DNA from: Bacteroidaceae bacterium
GTDB taxonomy: Bacteria; Bacteroidota; Bacteroidia; Bacteroidales; Bacteroidaceae
Direction of reading: 5' to 3'
NCBI GenBank assembly: GCA_017546785.1
Contig: JAFYRW010000046.1
Location: 34,675-98,674 of the forward strand
DNA: 64,000 bases
Below the pieces are notes generated by a model. It was not told the origin of the DNA. It did no database searches and saw only the letters and a list, made by a program, of their open reading frames with translations. The first letter of the stretch is position 1. Every line of letters starts with the position of its first letter. The translations under genes were made by a program, and so were the position numbers. This document shows, piece after piece, positions 41,790-51,297 of this stretch.

Positions 41790-42788
41790 TTACAGGAGGT
41801 TCATTCTCCAAGTAGCTCCCAGACTAAAGAAAGTCTGTTCGCTGAATGGCGAGTGTCCACTCACTCCCCAACCATAGTAACCCTGAGCGTGCAGACGGAT
41901 AGCCTTTATAGGGAAATACTCTATTCCCGCACCGACGCGTGTAAGCTCTGTACCATCGGCAACACAATAATCAGAATTGTCGCCGCTCTTATTAACGTCG
42001 TATGTTACCTTTGCAAAAATATTCACACACTCTTTGGGACGCCAAGAAAGCTCGCCTATAAGCGAGAGGTTTTTTCCAAAGAAGACGTGTCGGTCGGTGG
42101 CACGACTCATTGCATCAAATTCAAAGGAGAATTTTCCGAAATTAAATTTGTTTCCAAGAGTAATATAGCTTATGAAGCTACCGGGAAGATACTCTATCAT
42201 ATTCAAAGAGTATATGCTATTGAACCAATTATGCGAACCGTACCACATAAGGTTATAGGCATACATCTCCTTGTTGGCAACATTAGCCACATTACGGCGG
42301 AAGGGGCTCTCACTGAATTGAAAGAGGAACTTGTCGTTACCCTCTTTTGTCGTATAGGAGAGGCTCGCTCCGAACTGATAGCAGGAAATATTATTCCAAT
42401 ATACCGAGCCGAAATAGATATCTATGGGTGCGCGGTCATACTCATAGCCACCAATAGCCACAATCTGCTTTCCGGCAGAAACGCTCCACGATTTATATGT
42501 GTAGGACAAATGCAGCCAGTCGGTAGCATCAAAGAATGTCTGGTCAAGATGTGTCTTGTTAAGACGCTGACGATAGGAGTACGAGAAATTCTCGGTAAAA
42601 TTTCCGTCCATACGCAGCATAATGTATTTACCTTTGAATCCGCTGTTGGCACTCACCTTGTCATCGCCAACAAAATCCTGCTGAAAATCGGCACGAGCAT
42701 CGATTCTAAGATTCAGAAGGTCCTTTTTCTGTGCATTTACTGCAATGAACGAGAATAGCACAAACAACGTAAACAGATATCTTTTCAT
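41790..42788 (-). CDS. Phosphate-selective porin-like (OprO/OprP family) outer membrane protein
   Basis: A 332-residue barrel with signal peptide MKRYLFTLFVLFSFIAVNAQ and alternating amphipathic strands (YIMLRMDGNFTENFSYSYRQRLNK, WSVSAGKQIVAIGGYEYDRAP), ending in an aromatic-rich strand FFSLGATWRMNLL. The family (PF07396) contains anion-selective porins, but in Bacteroidetes the substrate is rarely known. TATCTTTG on the minus strand at 42811-42818 is its -7 box. The downstream permease-like gene is likely in the same transcript. Confidence 0.82.
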   Translation of the reverse strand: MKRYLFTLFVLFSFIAVNAQKKDLLNLRIDARADFQQDFVGDDKVSANSGFKGKYIMLRMDGNFTENFSYSYRQRLNKTHLDQTFFDATDWLHLSYTYKSWSVSAGKQIVAIGGYEYDRAPIDIYFGSVYWNNISCYQFGASLSYTTKEGNDKFLFQFSESPFRRNVANVANKEMYAYNLMWYGSHNWFNSIYSLNMIEYLPGSFISYITLGNKFNFGKFSFEFDAMSRATDRHVFFGKNLSLIGELSWRPKECVNIFAKVTYDVNKSGDNSDYCVADGTELTRVGAGIEYFPIKAIRLHAQGYYGWGVSGHSPFSEQTFFSLGATWRMNLL

Positions 42789-42810
42789 AAGTAATAGATT
42801 ATTTCTGCTG

Positions 42811-42818
42811 CAAAGATA
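42811..42818 (-). promoter_or_regulatory. -7 promoter box of the porin/permease operon
   Basis: Minus-strand TATCTTTG, 22 bases before the porin ATG. Confidence 0.6.
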
Positions 42819-42874
42819 CTAAAAAAACACAGACTGTATATAAAGCGAATAATTCTTTAAATCAAAAAAAGCAG

Positions 42875-42902
42875 ATGGGGTTGCGCGTACGCGCAACCCC
42901 AT
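42875..42902 (-). terminator. 28-bp perfect palindrome, probable terminator
   Basis: ATGGGGTTGCGCG-TACGCGCAACCCCAT reads the same on both strands. On the minus strand it is followed by CTGCTTTTTTTG, so it may end the transcript of the acyltransferase gene about 180 bases upstream of it. Confidence 0.6.
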
Positions 42903-43079
42903 TGGTCTGTCACAGCGACAAGCATTATTTTGCCTCTTAGCATACCACCGACAGTCTCAAACATCACACATCAACCACAACGACTGTCGCAGAGCCGCAG
43001 ACTAAAAGAGACTGCGCCCCATACTCTTAATGGCATTCTACATACGATTGTTCATTAAAAAATGAATTTATTTTCTTTA

Positions 43080-44234
43080 TCAGTTGCAGTCGTTCACCTT
43101 AAGACTGTTTATCAAAGGATTAGCATACATTTCGAGAATCTTTGTACGCAAGAAGGCCTCATCCTTGTCGGGAAGGTCCACCTTTGATATGCGCTCGGCA
43201 AGATAAGCCTCCAATTTTGCCTTATCCTCCTCGGTATATTTATCGGCGAAGCGTGTATCCCCGGTCAAGAGCTCATAGAAATAGTAATTGACGGGCCAGA
43301 ATCGGTAGTTCTTATGAAGAACGCCGTCTATGATACGCGCCACGGCAGCAGTCTTTTCGTTCTTTGTCAGCGAGCGGTCAATCTTGTCAATCTCGTCATT
43401 TATTACATCGGCAACGTGATAGTGTATTGCTCCTTTGTAACCGAAAAGACCTGTCTGCATATTCTGAAGGTCGTCGAACGGAGATTTTTTATGTTCGGGA
43501 TTATCGCGCTTCTGCTGGAACTCCTTTGCTTTGAGATAGTCGCAAGGGTCGAACTCATACGAAATTGTGACAGGAGTAATATTGAGAACCTTTAGAGCAT
43601 CTACAATATCGTCGCCACTATACATTGACAGCATCTTAATAAGGCCTTCCTGAGTAGCATCGTTAGAGTCCTTTGCACGGCCCTCGCGCTGAGCTATCCA
43701 CACAGGCTGGTTGCGCTCAGAGACAGCATAATGCATATATGACGAAAGGCGCTTCGACGAAGCGAGCATTTCGCGTATAGAGGGTGCACGCTGCACAATG
43801 AAGCTACGGTTCACACGCACAAGAGTCTTTATCCAGGGACGTATGAGCAGATTATCGCCGATGGCAATCTCTACTGTATTGTCAATATGGCCCACAAAAA
43901 CAAGATTCAGGAAAGCAGAATCCAATATAATATCGCGGTGATTCGAGATACACAATGCATTCTTTATGCTCTCAACATTTTCAATCTCCGATGTAAGTCC
44001 TGCCGAGTACTTTTTAAGCAACCCCTCGAGGAAAGGACGCACAAGAGTTTTCTGGAACTCAATATTTGTTTTACAGCCTCTTATCATTGCAGCTACCTGC
44101 TCAAAAGGTATCTGCGGAAAAACATAGCCTAGCACAGCCTTGAATTCAGGGTCGGCAATAAGCTCTTCATAAGCAGCGGGAAGCTCCTCGGGCATATAGG
44201 GACGAATCTCGTCAAATTCAGCAGGAATCATCAT
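43080..44234 (-). CDS. PlsC-like acyltransferase
   Basis: A 384-residue protein. The motif region reads ALCISNHRDIILDSAFLNLVF, the NHxxxxD block of glycerolipid acyltransferases, but with Asp at His+2 and His+6 rather than His+5; IAQREGRAKDSND corresponds to motif III (EGxR). Surrounding helices place the catalytic domain at about 85-240; the C-terminal part (about 250-384) has no recognised domain. Family members transfer acyl chains to lysophospholipids or lipid precursors. It lies 74 bases after a dusB-like gene in the same direction. Confidence 0.75.
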   Translation of the reverse strand: MMIPAEFDEIRPYMPEELPAAYEELIADPEFKAVLGYVFPQIPFEQVAAMIRGCKTNIEFQKTLVRPFLEGLLKKYSAGLTSEIENVESIKNALCISNHRDIILDSAFLNLVFVGHIDNTVEIAIGDNLLIRPWIKTLVRVNRSFIVQRAPSIREMLASSKRLSSYMHYAVSERNQPVWIAQREGRAKDSNDATQEGLIKMLSMYSGDDIVDALKVLNITPVTISYEFDPCDYLKAKEFQQKRDNPEHKKSPFDDLQNMQTGLFGYKGAIHYHVADVINDEIDKIDRSLTKNEKTAAVARIIDGVLHKNYRFWPVNYYFYELLTGDTRFADKYTEEDKAKLEAYLAERISKVDLPDKDEAFLRTKILEMYANPLINSLKVNDCN

Positions 44235-44308
44235 AATTCTGTATTTTAAAGGTTCTATTTGCGAATATATGTGAATTTTATCAAAAAAAGTAACGGAGCG
44301 CCGATTTT

Positions 44309-45307
44309 CTATTCAGCCGACGGCGTTACGCCATATTTTTCCTCTATTCGATCGAGAATCTCAAGCAGAGTGTCCAATTTTTCGGCTCTCAGCATTTCGA
44401 TACGCAATGGGCGAAAATCGGGCAGTCCCTTGAGCAGAGGCGTTGCAGCAAGATGACGGCGCACGTGAAGAATTCCTGGGCGCTCACCCAGCCACGCGAC
44501 ACTGTCGCGAACCTGTCCTCGCAAAATATCCATATACTCTCCGAAGGTAAAGGCGGGTGCCTGCTCGCCTGTCTCGAGATAATGCTTTACGTTGCGAAAA
44601 ATCCACGGCTGACCAAAGCTCGCTCGACCAATCATCACCGCATCGACACCATATTTGTCAAAGCACTCTTTGGCACGCTCAGGAGTGGTAACGTCGCCGT
44701 TGCCAATGATAGGAATATGCATTCGGGGATTGTTCTTAATTTCTCCTATGAGAGTCCAGTCGGCCTCTCCTGTGTACATTTGCGCGCGAGTACGTCCGTG
44801 TACCGTGAGCGCAGCTATTCCGCAATCCTGCAGAGCCTCGGCAAGCTCCACTATACATTTGCTATTCTCGTCCCAGCCCAATCGTGTCTTTACGGTAACC
44901 GGAACATTAACAGCATTTACCACCGCCTTTGTAATCTCAAGCAATTTAGGGATATTCTGCAGCATTCCTGCTCCGCAGCCCTTTCGTGCCACCTTTTTCA
45001 CAGGACAGCCGAAATTTATATCAAGAATATCGGGGCGGGCAAGCTCCACACGCTTGGCAGCCTCAACCATAGGCTCTACCTCGTTGCCATAAATTTGTAT
45101 GGCCACAGGGCGCTCGGCATCATAAATATTAAGCTTGCGCAGGGTGCTGTTCACGTCGCGTATGAGCGCATCACTCGAAACAAATTCGGTGTACACCATA
45201 TCGGCACCGTAGCGTTTACACAACAAGCGGAACGCTTCGTCTGTAACATCTTCCATTGGAGCAAGGAAGATCGGATATTTCCCAAATTCAATATCGGCAA
45301 TTTTCAT
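44309..45307 (-). CDS. dusB: tRNA-dihydrouridine synthase (DusB-like)
   Basis: A 332-residue flavoprotein. It begins FGKYPIFLAPMEDVTDEAFRLLC, has LDINFGCPVKKVARKGCGAGML with the catalytic Cys, KTRLGWDE, LTVHGRTRAQMYTGEADW and NGDVTTPERAKECFDKYGVDAVMIGRASFGQPWIF. It reduces specific uridines in tRNA D-loops using NADPH and FMN. The ATG at 45305-45307 fits the family; a longer frame upstream does not. Confidence 0.95.
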   Translation of the reverse strand: MKIADIEFGKYPIFLAPMEDVTDEAFRLLCKRYGADMVYTEFVSSDALIRDVNSTLRKLNIYDAERPVAIQIYGNEVEPMVEAAKRVELARPDILDINFGCPVKKVARKGCGAGMLQNIPKLLEITKAVVNAVNVPVTVKTRLGWDENSKCIVELAEALQDCGIAALTVHGRTRAQMYTGEADWTLIGEIKNNPRMHIPIIGNGDVTTPERAKECFDKYGVDAVMIGRASFGQPWIFRNVKHYLETGEQAPAFTFGEYMDILRGQVRDSVAWLGERPGILHVRRHLAATPLLKGLPDFRPLRIEMLRAEKLDTLLEILDRIEEKYGVTPSAE

Positions 45308-45425
45308 CGTCAAACTATTTTCGGGTACTAAATTACTCCAAATGCCGCATAATTGCAAGATTTAAAAGCGAAAGGGAGACTTTTTCCCTTTTTATTACTA
45401 ATTTCGCAACAAATAAATTGCAACA

Positions 45426-46682
45426 ATGGTATCGAGAAACGAAATTGAGATAATGGCGCCGGTAGGTTCGCGCGAAAGTCTTATAGCAGCTATTCAGGCC
45501 GGAGCAAATTCGGTTTATTTTGGTATTGAGCATCTTAATATGCGCGCACACTCGGCAAATACGTTCAGTATAAACGACCTGCGCGAGATTGCACAAATTT
45601 GCGACGAGCACAATGTAAAGAGCTATCTTACCATAAATACCATAATATACGAGAATGACATTGTAACAATGCGCCGCATAGCCGACGCTGCAAAAGAGTC
45701 GGGAATATCGGCGGTGATTACAGCCGACGTTGCTGTATTGCAATATTGCAACAGCATCGGGCTCGAGGTTCACCTATCGACTCAATTGAATATAAGCAAC
45801 AGCGAGGCTCTGCGTTTCTATGCACAGTTTGCCGACGTTGTCGTTCTTGCCCGCGAGCTTAATCTGGAGCAGGTAGCCGAGATTCACCGAATTATTGTTC
45901 AGGAGAATATCTGCGGACCAAAAGGCGAGCTTATAAGAATAGAAATGTTCTGTCACGGAGCATTGTGTATGGCTATTTCGGGAAAATGCTACCTTTCGTT
46001 GCATCAGCTGGGACGCAGTGCCAATCGAGGCGAATGTATGCAGGTATGCCGCCGAGGATATATTGTAAAGGACCGCGAGAGCGACATTGAGCTTGAGGTA
46101 GACAACAAATATATTATGTCGCCCAAAGACCTTAAGACACTGCGCTTTATGGACAAGATGATAGAGGCCGGAGTAAGAGTATTCAAGATTGAGGGACGCG
46201 CCCGAGGACCCGAATATGTGAGCACCGTTGTAAATTGCTACCGCGAGGCTCTTGAGGCTTATATCGACGGCACATTCACCGACGAGAAGAAAGACGAGTG
46301 GGACACACGCCTCGCCACAGTCTTTAACCGCGGATTCTGGGACGGCTACTATCTTGGACAGAAGATTGGCGAGTGGAGCAACAAATATGGTTCGCAAGCT
46401 ACAGAGCGCAAGGTTTACATTGGTCGCGGAATAAAATATTTCTCAAAATTGGGAGTAGGAGAGTTTCTCATAGAGGCCGGCGAGATTAGCGTCGGCGACA
46501 AACTGCTCATCACAGGCCCGACAACCGGAGCAATGTATCTCGACCTTGAGGAGGCTCGCGTAGACCTTAAGGCTGTCGATACTGTGCCCAAAGGTGTATA
46601 TGTATCGTTCAAGGTTCCTGCAAAGGTACGCCCCGCCGACAAGCTGTACAAGATTGTAAGCACAGGCAACAGTTGCGATTGA
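45426..46682 (+). CDS. Peptidase U32 family protein (TrhP/RlhA-like)
   Basis: A 418-residue protein with the U32 core EIMAPVGSRESLIAAIQAGANSVYFG, STQLNISNSEALRFY, EMFCHGALCMAISGKCYLS and NRGECMQVCRRGY. The conserved Cys residues match family members that hydroxylate tRNA U34 or 23S rRNA, while the collagenase label is historical. The U32 C-terminal beta domain (about 330-410) is present. TAATTTCG at 45399-45406 is a candidate -7 box. LD-carboxypeptidase follows after 13 bases. Confidence 0.9.
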   Translation: MVSRNEIEIMAPVGSRESLIAAIQAGANSVYFGIEHLNMRAHSANTFSINDLREIAQICDEHNVKSYLTINTIIYENDIVTMRRIADAAKESGISAVITADVAVLQYCNSIGLEVHLSTQLNISNSEALRFYAQFADVVVLARELNLEQVAEIHRIIVQENICGPKGELIRIEMFCHGALCMAISGKCYLSLHQLGRSANRGECMQVCRRGYIVKDRESDIELEVDNKYIMSPKDLKTLRFMDKMIEAGVRVFKIEGRARGPEYVSTVVNCYREALEAYIDGTFTDEKKDEWDTRLATVFNRGFWDGYYLGQKIGEWSNKYGSQATERKVYIGRGIKYFSKLGVGEFLIEAGEISVGDKLLITGPTTGAMYLDLEEARVDLKAVDTVPKGVYVSFKVPAKVRPADKLYKIVSTGNSCD

Positions 46683-46695
46683 TAGCCACAGAAAG

Positions 46696-47589
46696 ATGCT
46701 AAGACCCCAACCATTAGCTGCCGGCGACACCGTTGCGATAGTATCTCCGGCCGGAGCCATCAAAGAGCACTCCATTGTAGAGGGAGCCGCAGCTACACTG
46801 CGCCGTTGGGGATTAAACCCCATTATCTCCCAGCACTGTCTAGATTGCAGCGGATATTATGCTGGCAGTGTGCAGGAGCGCACCGACGACCTTACGAGTA
46901 TACTCGCCGACAACAATGTAAAGGCTATCCTCTGCGCCTATGGAGGCTACGGCTGCGTACATATTCTGCAGGCTGTTGCACCCTTCATCGAAAAGCATCC
47001 AAAATGGATTATCGGAATGAGCGACTGCTCGGCTCTTCACGCAGTGTGTGTAAGCAAAGACATTATGTCGTTGCACGCCCCACAATGCCGCCATCTGTCG
47101 GAGTTCCCCGACGATGATGCATCAACGGCGCTGCGCAACATTCTTTTCGGCGAGGATGTATCGTACTGCACAGCAACGCACCCATTGAATATAAAAGGAG
47201 AGGGAGAGGGAACGCTCGTGGGCGGCAACCTTTCAGTACTATGTTCTCTTATGCGTACCCCATACGATATTTTCGCACCCGGCAGAATATTGTTCATCGA
47301 GGATGTCAATGAGCCTCTCTACCGCATAGAGCGTATGCTCTACAATCTAAAATTGGCCGGCATATTCGACACGCTGGCAGGAATAATAGTAGGAGAATTT
47401 GCACAAACAAAAGAGTGCCCCTCTATGGGAGGCACTCTATACGAAATAATCCACAATATAGTAAAGGAGTATAATATCCCTGTATGCTTCGGATTCCCCG
47501 TAGGGCACTGCAAAGAGAATATGCCTATTATCGAGGGCTCCTACGCGACACTAAAGGTAGACGACAGCGGCGTTACCCTTAAAATGTAA
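46696..47589 (+). CDS. LD-carboxypeptidase (S66 family)
   Basis: A 297-residue serine peptidase: AAGDTVAIVSPAGAI at the N-terminus, IIGMSDCSALH with the nucleophilic Ser in GMSD, IEDVNEPLYRIERM with the catalytic Glu, and CFGFPVGH with the catalytic His. It trims the terminal D-Ala from tetrapeptides in peptidoglycan recycling. It is co-oriented with the U32 gene 13 bases upstream and converges on an FKBP gene with no gap. Confidence 0.93.
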   Translation: MLRPQPLAAGDTVAIVSPAGAIKEHSIVEGAAATLRRWGLNPIISQHCLDCSGYYAGSVQERTDDLTSILADNNVKAILCAYGGYGCVHILQAVAPFIEKHPKWIIGMSDCSALHAVCVSKDIMSLHAPQCRHLSEFPDDDASTALRNILFGEDVSYCTATHPLNIKGEGEGTLVGGNLSVLCSLMRTPYDIFAPGRILFIEDVNEPLYRIERMLYNLKLAGIFDTLAGIIVGEFAQTKECPSMGGTLYEIIHNIVKEYNIPVCFGFPVGHCKENMPIIEGSYATLKVDDSGVTLKM

Positions 47590-47991
47590 TTACATTATAG
47601 CTACAAGTTCCATTTCAAAGACCAGAGTAGAATAGCCGGGAATAGGGCCACTCGCTCTTTTTCCGTATCCAAGTTCCTGAGGGATAAATACACGCCAACA
47701 ATCACCCACACTCATCTGGGTAAGCGCTATCTGCCAACCGACAATAAGGTCGGAGAGACGAAAAGCCTCGGGATAACCTCTTTTGTAGCTATTATCAAAT
47801 TCCTTTCCGTTTATAAGCGTTCCTTTGTAGTGTACGGTAACAACATTATGTAGTGCAGGATGCTTGCCACCCTTTCCGCTGTTTATTACCTCATATAGCA
47901 CTCCCTGAGATATCTCCTTTACCCCCTCGCGATTACGCAATTCGGCAAGAAAAGCCTCGTTGCGTTCCTTGTAAGCCTCGTTCTTTGCCAT
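47590..47991 (-). CDS. FKBP-type peptidyl-prolyl isomerase, cytoplasmic
   Basis: A 133-residue protein with no signal peptide: VVTVHYKGTLINGKEFDNSYKRGYPEAFRLSDLIVGWQIALTQMSVGDCWRVFIPQELGYGKR, ending GYSTLVFEMELVAI. It lacks the chaperone flap of SlyD. It is the last gene in an operon with TSCPD, SufE and an M28 peptidase. Stop codons of this gene and the convergent LD-carboxypeptidase lie one base apart. Confidence 0.93.
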   Translation of the reverse strand: MAKNEAYKERNEAFLAELRNREGVKEISQGVLYEVINSGKGGKHPALHNVVTVHYKGTLINGKEFDNSYKRGYPEAFRLSDLIVGWQIALTQMSVGDCWRVFIPQELGYGKRASGPIPGYSTLVFEMELVAIM

Positions 47992-47994
47992 ACT

Positions 47995-48249
47995 CTACTC
48001 CTCGGCCATCAGTTGTTCAATAGCACGACACAATTGGTCAGGACAAGATGTTGGCTTGCCGTTGCAGGTAATTCCGTTGAGAGTATCTATAATCTCTTTG
48101 TAACTTTTACCCTTTACCAACTGCGATATTCCCTTAAGATTACCATTACAGCCACCATAGAATTTAACATCTACCAGATGGCCATTCTCGCCCATTACCT
48201 CAATGACACGCGAGCAGGTTCCCTGTGTGAAATAAGTGACACTTTTCAT
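47995..48249 (-). CDS. TSCPD domain-containing protein (TIGR03905)
   Basis: An 84-residue protein: FTQGTCSRVIEVMGENGHLVDVKFYGGCNGNLKGISQLVKG then the defining TSCPDQLCRAI. Four Cys are conserved and suggest metal or cluster binding. The same domain closes some ribonucleotide reductases. Its ATG overlaps the sufE-like TGA by four bases (ATGA) so both are translated together, which might point to a sulfur or cluster role. Function is unknown. Confidence 0.9.
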   Translation of the reverse strand: MKSVTYFTQGTCSRVIEVMGENGHLVDVKFYGGCNGNLKGISQLVKGKSYKEIIDTLNGITCNGKPTSCPDQLCRAIEQLMAEE

Positions 48250-48677
48250 TTATTCTCCATTTTTGTTTTAAATACAAGAGCATAAAGCTTCATCTGCTTT
48301 ATCATTGCAACAAGACCATTGCTGCGAGTGGGAGAGAGATGGTCGCGCAGGCCTATAGCCTCAACAAAATAGGGCTCATTGTCGAGAATCTCATCGGGAG
48401 TGTGCCCCGAGTAGACCTTTACAAGCAACGACACTATTCCCTTTACAATGAGAGCATCACTCTCTGCCTGATAGATAATCTTACCATCCTCAAGGTCGGC
48501 CTGTAACCATACACGACTCTGACATCCCTCTATAAGATTATTGTCAGTCTTATATTTTTCATCGAGAGGAGGCTGTTCCGAGCCCATATCAATAAGCAGT
48601 TGATAGCGGTCCATCCAATCATCAAAGGCACTAAACTCTTCGATAATCTCCTCTTGTTTATTTTTTATTGTATCCAT
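48246..48677 (-). CDS. SufE family protein
   Basis: A 143-residue protein: FDDWMDRYQLLIDMG, then DNNLIEGCQSRVWLQADLEDGKIIYQAESDALIVKGIVSLLVKVYSG. The Cys in EGCQSRVW accepts sulfane sulfur from the SufS desulfurase. SufS is not in the window. The start codon directly follows the M28 gene stop. Confidence 0.95.
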   Translation of the reverse strand: MDTIKNKQEEIIEEFSAFDDWMDRYQLLIDMGSEQPPLDEKYKTDNNLIEGCQSRVWLQADLEDGKIIYQAESDALIVKGIVSLLVKVYSGHTPDEILDNEPYFVEAIGLRDHLSPTRSNGLVAMIKQMKLYALVFKTKMENK

Positions 48678-49664
48678 TTACTTTTCGTTATAAATTACAT
48701 TAAGCACCGTTTGTCCTACCGCCTTAAGCGTCTCGGATGATATCCACTCCATATTATCCTTTACAGTGTGATGATAGGGACCGAATCCATTAGGACTATC
48801 AGGGTCGTAGTTTATTATGTCAATACAGGGAATGCCCAAAAAGCGGTTCACATAAAGATGGTCGTCGGTAATATAGCCACCATCCTCATTCACGAACATA
48901 TTGCCGTAGCCTAGACGCTTAGCCTGCGCCCACACTTTTTTCACAATATTCTCGGCATAATGTTTGGATATTCCCTCAACGTTGAACTTTGAGTCGGGCG
49001 CTCCGACAATGTCGAGCAGAATGCCGAAGCGGGCATTGTAGTTGCTCTTATGAGGCAGGCGCGCCCAATATTGCGAGCCGAGAGCCCAAGAGTTCTCCAC
49101 CGCCGATGTCTCCTTTTCGTGAATGCCATAGTCCTCAACGTCGAAGAGCACAATATCTACACCTACCTCTGTGGGAGCATAGGCAAGATGGCGTGCAATC
49201 TCCACAAGCACTCCTACTCCGCTGCCACCGTCGTTGGCACCATCTATAGCCTTATAGTGGTTCGATGGGTCGGGGTCCGAGTCGGCCCAGGGGCGTGTAT
49301 CCCAATGGGCGCACAAGAGCACTCTCTTTCTCTTTTCGGGAGCAAATTGTGCAATGATATTGCGTGCCGACAATCTGTCGCCATTGTATGCAAGAACCTC
49401 GAATCGCTGCGAAACGACATCTGCGCCATAAGAGCGCATAATATCCTCGAGCCAATCGCCACATTTTATATGAGCCTCGCTATTGGGGACACGCGGTCCA
49501 AAAGCCACCTGTTTTTCCACAAAGCTATAGGCACTGTCGCCATTGAATATTGGAACGACAACAGCCATAGGCACCTCTGCCGGCGCACTTTTCTTTGCTG
49601 TTGTAGAGCCGCACGACACAAAGAATGTAGCTATTACAAGCAGGAATGTCAGTAGACCTCTCAT
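48678..49664 (-). CDS. M28 family lipoprotein, glutaminyl-peptide cyclotransferase-like
   Basis: A 328-residue protein with lipoprotein signal ending FFVSC (Cys18). The M28/glutaminyl cyclase core has LLCAHWDTRPWADSD (metal His, Asp), GANDGGSGVGVLVEIAR (bridging Asp), FDVEDYGI (Glu pair) and YITDDHLYV, then a late GPYHHTVKDN with His. In Bacteroidetes this group forms N-terminal pyroglutamate on exported proteins whose mature N-terminus is Gln after signal cleavage; the window shows many such signals (for example AKAQS and TTLFAQ). It is the first gene of its operon. Confidence 0.88.
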   Translation of the reverse strand: MRGLLTFLLVIATFFVSCGSTTAKKSAPAEVPMAVVVPIFNGDSAYSFVEKQVAFGPRVPNSEAHIKCGDWLEDIMRSYGADVVSQRFEVLAYNGDRLSARNIIAQFAPEKRKRVLLCAHWDTRPWADSDPDPSNHYKAIDGANDGGSGVGVLVEIARHLAYAPTEVGVDIVLFDVEDYGIHEKETSAVENSWALGSQYWARLPHKSNYNARFGILLDIVGAPDSKFNVEGISKHYAENIVKKVWAQAKRLGYGNMFVNEDGGYITDDHLYVNRFLGIPCIDIINYDPDSPNGFGPYHHTVKDNMEWISSETLKAVGQTVLNVIYNEK

Positions 49665-49672
49665 AATGTTTG

Positions 49673-51151
49673 TTATCTGTTCAATTTCCAGGTAGCACCA
49701 TCCTTGCCGTCCTTAATCTCGAATCCTAGCGCCGCAAGTTCGTTGCGTATCTTGTCGCTGGTAGCCCAATCCTTTACTGCCTTTGCCGCCTGACGCTGCT
49801 CGAGAAGCATATCAACGACCTTACCGAATGCAGCCTCACGCTCGCTGTCAGAGCCGCGCTCCTCCTTTAGACCAAGAATATCGAATGTAAAGAGGCGGAA
49901 GGTCTCCTTAAGATCGGCAAGGTCGTCGGCTGTTATTGTTGCTTTCTTGTCGGCAATCTGATTTATTGCACGCGAAGCATCGAACAGATGCGATATTACC
50001 TGTGCGGTATTCATATCATCGTTCATTGCATCGAAACATTTTGCACGCAAGCCTGCAACATCTACCGTTGTTGCGTCGCCGGCAGCGAGCGAGCCGAGAG
50101 TATTCCAAGCATCCATAAGGCGCTGCAATCCCTTTTCGGCAGCCTGCAAAGCCTCATTGCCAAAATCGACAGTGCTACGATAGTGCGCCTGCAATATGAA
50201 GAAACGGATAGTCATTGGCGAGTAAGGCTGTGAGAGCAACGGATGAGAGCCGCTGAAGAACTCACTGAGATTGATAAAGTTATTATAGGACTTACCCATC
50301 TTCTGACCGTTGATGGTAATCATATTGTTGTGCATCCAATATTTTACGACAGGCTTACCCATTGAGGCAACACCCTGCGCAATCTCGCACTCGTGGTGAG
50401 GGAAGATAAGGTCCATTCCTCCACCGTGAATATCGAACTGCTCGCCGAGATATTTGCGTCCCATAGCTGTACATTCGCAGTGCCATCCGGGGAAACCATC
50501 GCTCCAGGGCGAAGGCCAACGCATAATATGCTCGGGCTGCGCGCATTTCCACAGGGCAAAGTCGGCAGGATTACGCTTCTCGTGCTGTCCGTCAAGCTCG
50601 CGGGTGGTATTAAGGACATCATCGAGATTGCGTCCCGAGAGTACACCGTAATTGTGATCCTTGTCGTATTTTGCAACATCGAAATATACCGAGCCCTCGC
50701 TGACATAAGCGTATCCATTCTTAAGAATCTCCTCAACAAGCTGAATCTGCTCGATAATGTGGCCCGAAGCGTGAGGCTCGATGCTGGGAGGAAGAACGTT
50801 CAGTGCCTCCATCGCCTTGTGGTAACGCAATGTGTAGTGCTGCACAACCTCCATAGGCTCCAACTGTTCGAGTCGTGCCTTCTTTGCAATCTTGTCCTCG
50901 CCTGCATCAGCATCGTGCTCAAGATGGCCAACGTCGGTAATATTACGGACGTAACGCACCTTATAGCCCAGAGTCTGCAAATAGCGGAAGAGCACGTCAA
51001 AAGTAATTGCCGGACGAGCGTGTCCCAAATGAGCATCGCCATACACTGTAGGACCGCACACATACAGTCCGACGTTGGGTGCGTGCAACGGCTCAAAAAC
51101 CTCTTTCTTACGCGACAGCGTATTATATATCATTAACTTATTCTCCATCAT
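49673..51151 (-). CDS. cysS: Cysteinyl-tRNA synthetase
   Basis: A 492-residue class I synthetase: [22 protein letters not shown] (zinc Cys and HIGH motif), [11 protein letters not shown] and HHECEIAQ (zinc ligands), and KMGKSYNN as KMSKS motif. A C-terminal DALR-like anticodon domain follows. TATCTTCG on the minus strand at 51193-51200 is a -7 candidate. The M28 operon begins 8 bases downstream, so read-through is possible. Confidence 0.98.
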   Translation of the reverse strand: MMENKLMIYNTLSRKKEVFEPLHAPNVGLYVCGPTVYGDAHLGHARPAITFDVLFRYLQTLGYKVRYVRNITDVGHLEHDADAGEDKIAKKARLEQLEPMEVVQHYTLRYHKAMEALNVLPPSIEPHASGHIIEQIQLVEEILKNGYAYVSEGSVYFDVAKYDKDHNYGVLSGRNLDDVLNTTRELDGQHEKRNPADFALWKCAQPEHIMRWPSPWSDGFPGWHCECTAMGRKYLGEQFDIHGGGMDLIFPHHECEIAQGVASMGKPVVKYWMHNNMITINGQKMGKSYNNFINLSEFFSGSHPLLSQPYSPMTIRFFILQAHYRSTVDFGNEALQAAEKGLQRLMDAWNTLGSLAAGDATTVDVAGLRAKCFDAMNDDMNTAQVISHLFDASRAINQIADKKATITADDLADLKETFRLFTFDILGLKEERGSDSEREAAFGKVVDMLLEQRQAAKAVKDWATSDKIRNELAALGFEIKDGKDGATWKLNR

Positions 51152-51297
51152 TCTATTTATTTTAGTTATCTATCTGTTTCGCATCTAAGATGCGAAGATA
51201 ATGATAAAAAATCAAATTGTAAACAGAAAAAAGAGAATAGAGCATAAAAAACTCTTTTTACAATGCTTTATACCATTCTGCGCAAGATAAAAGTCTA

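Noticed and set aside
41853..42758. A 301-codon open frame opposite the porin gene
   Set aside because: It is the antisense shadow of a well-supported barrel protein; no known motif or start signal.
45370..45392. AAAGGGA/TCCCTTT hairpin with T run between dusB and the U32 gene, as a terminator
   Set aside because: It points in the plus direction but no plus-strand gene ends upstream; more likely chance or part of the divergent promoter region.
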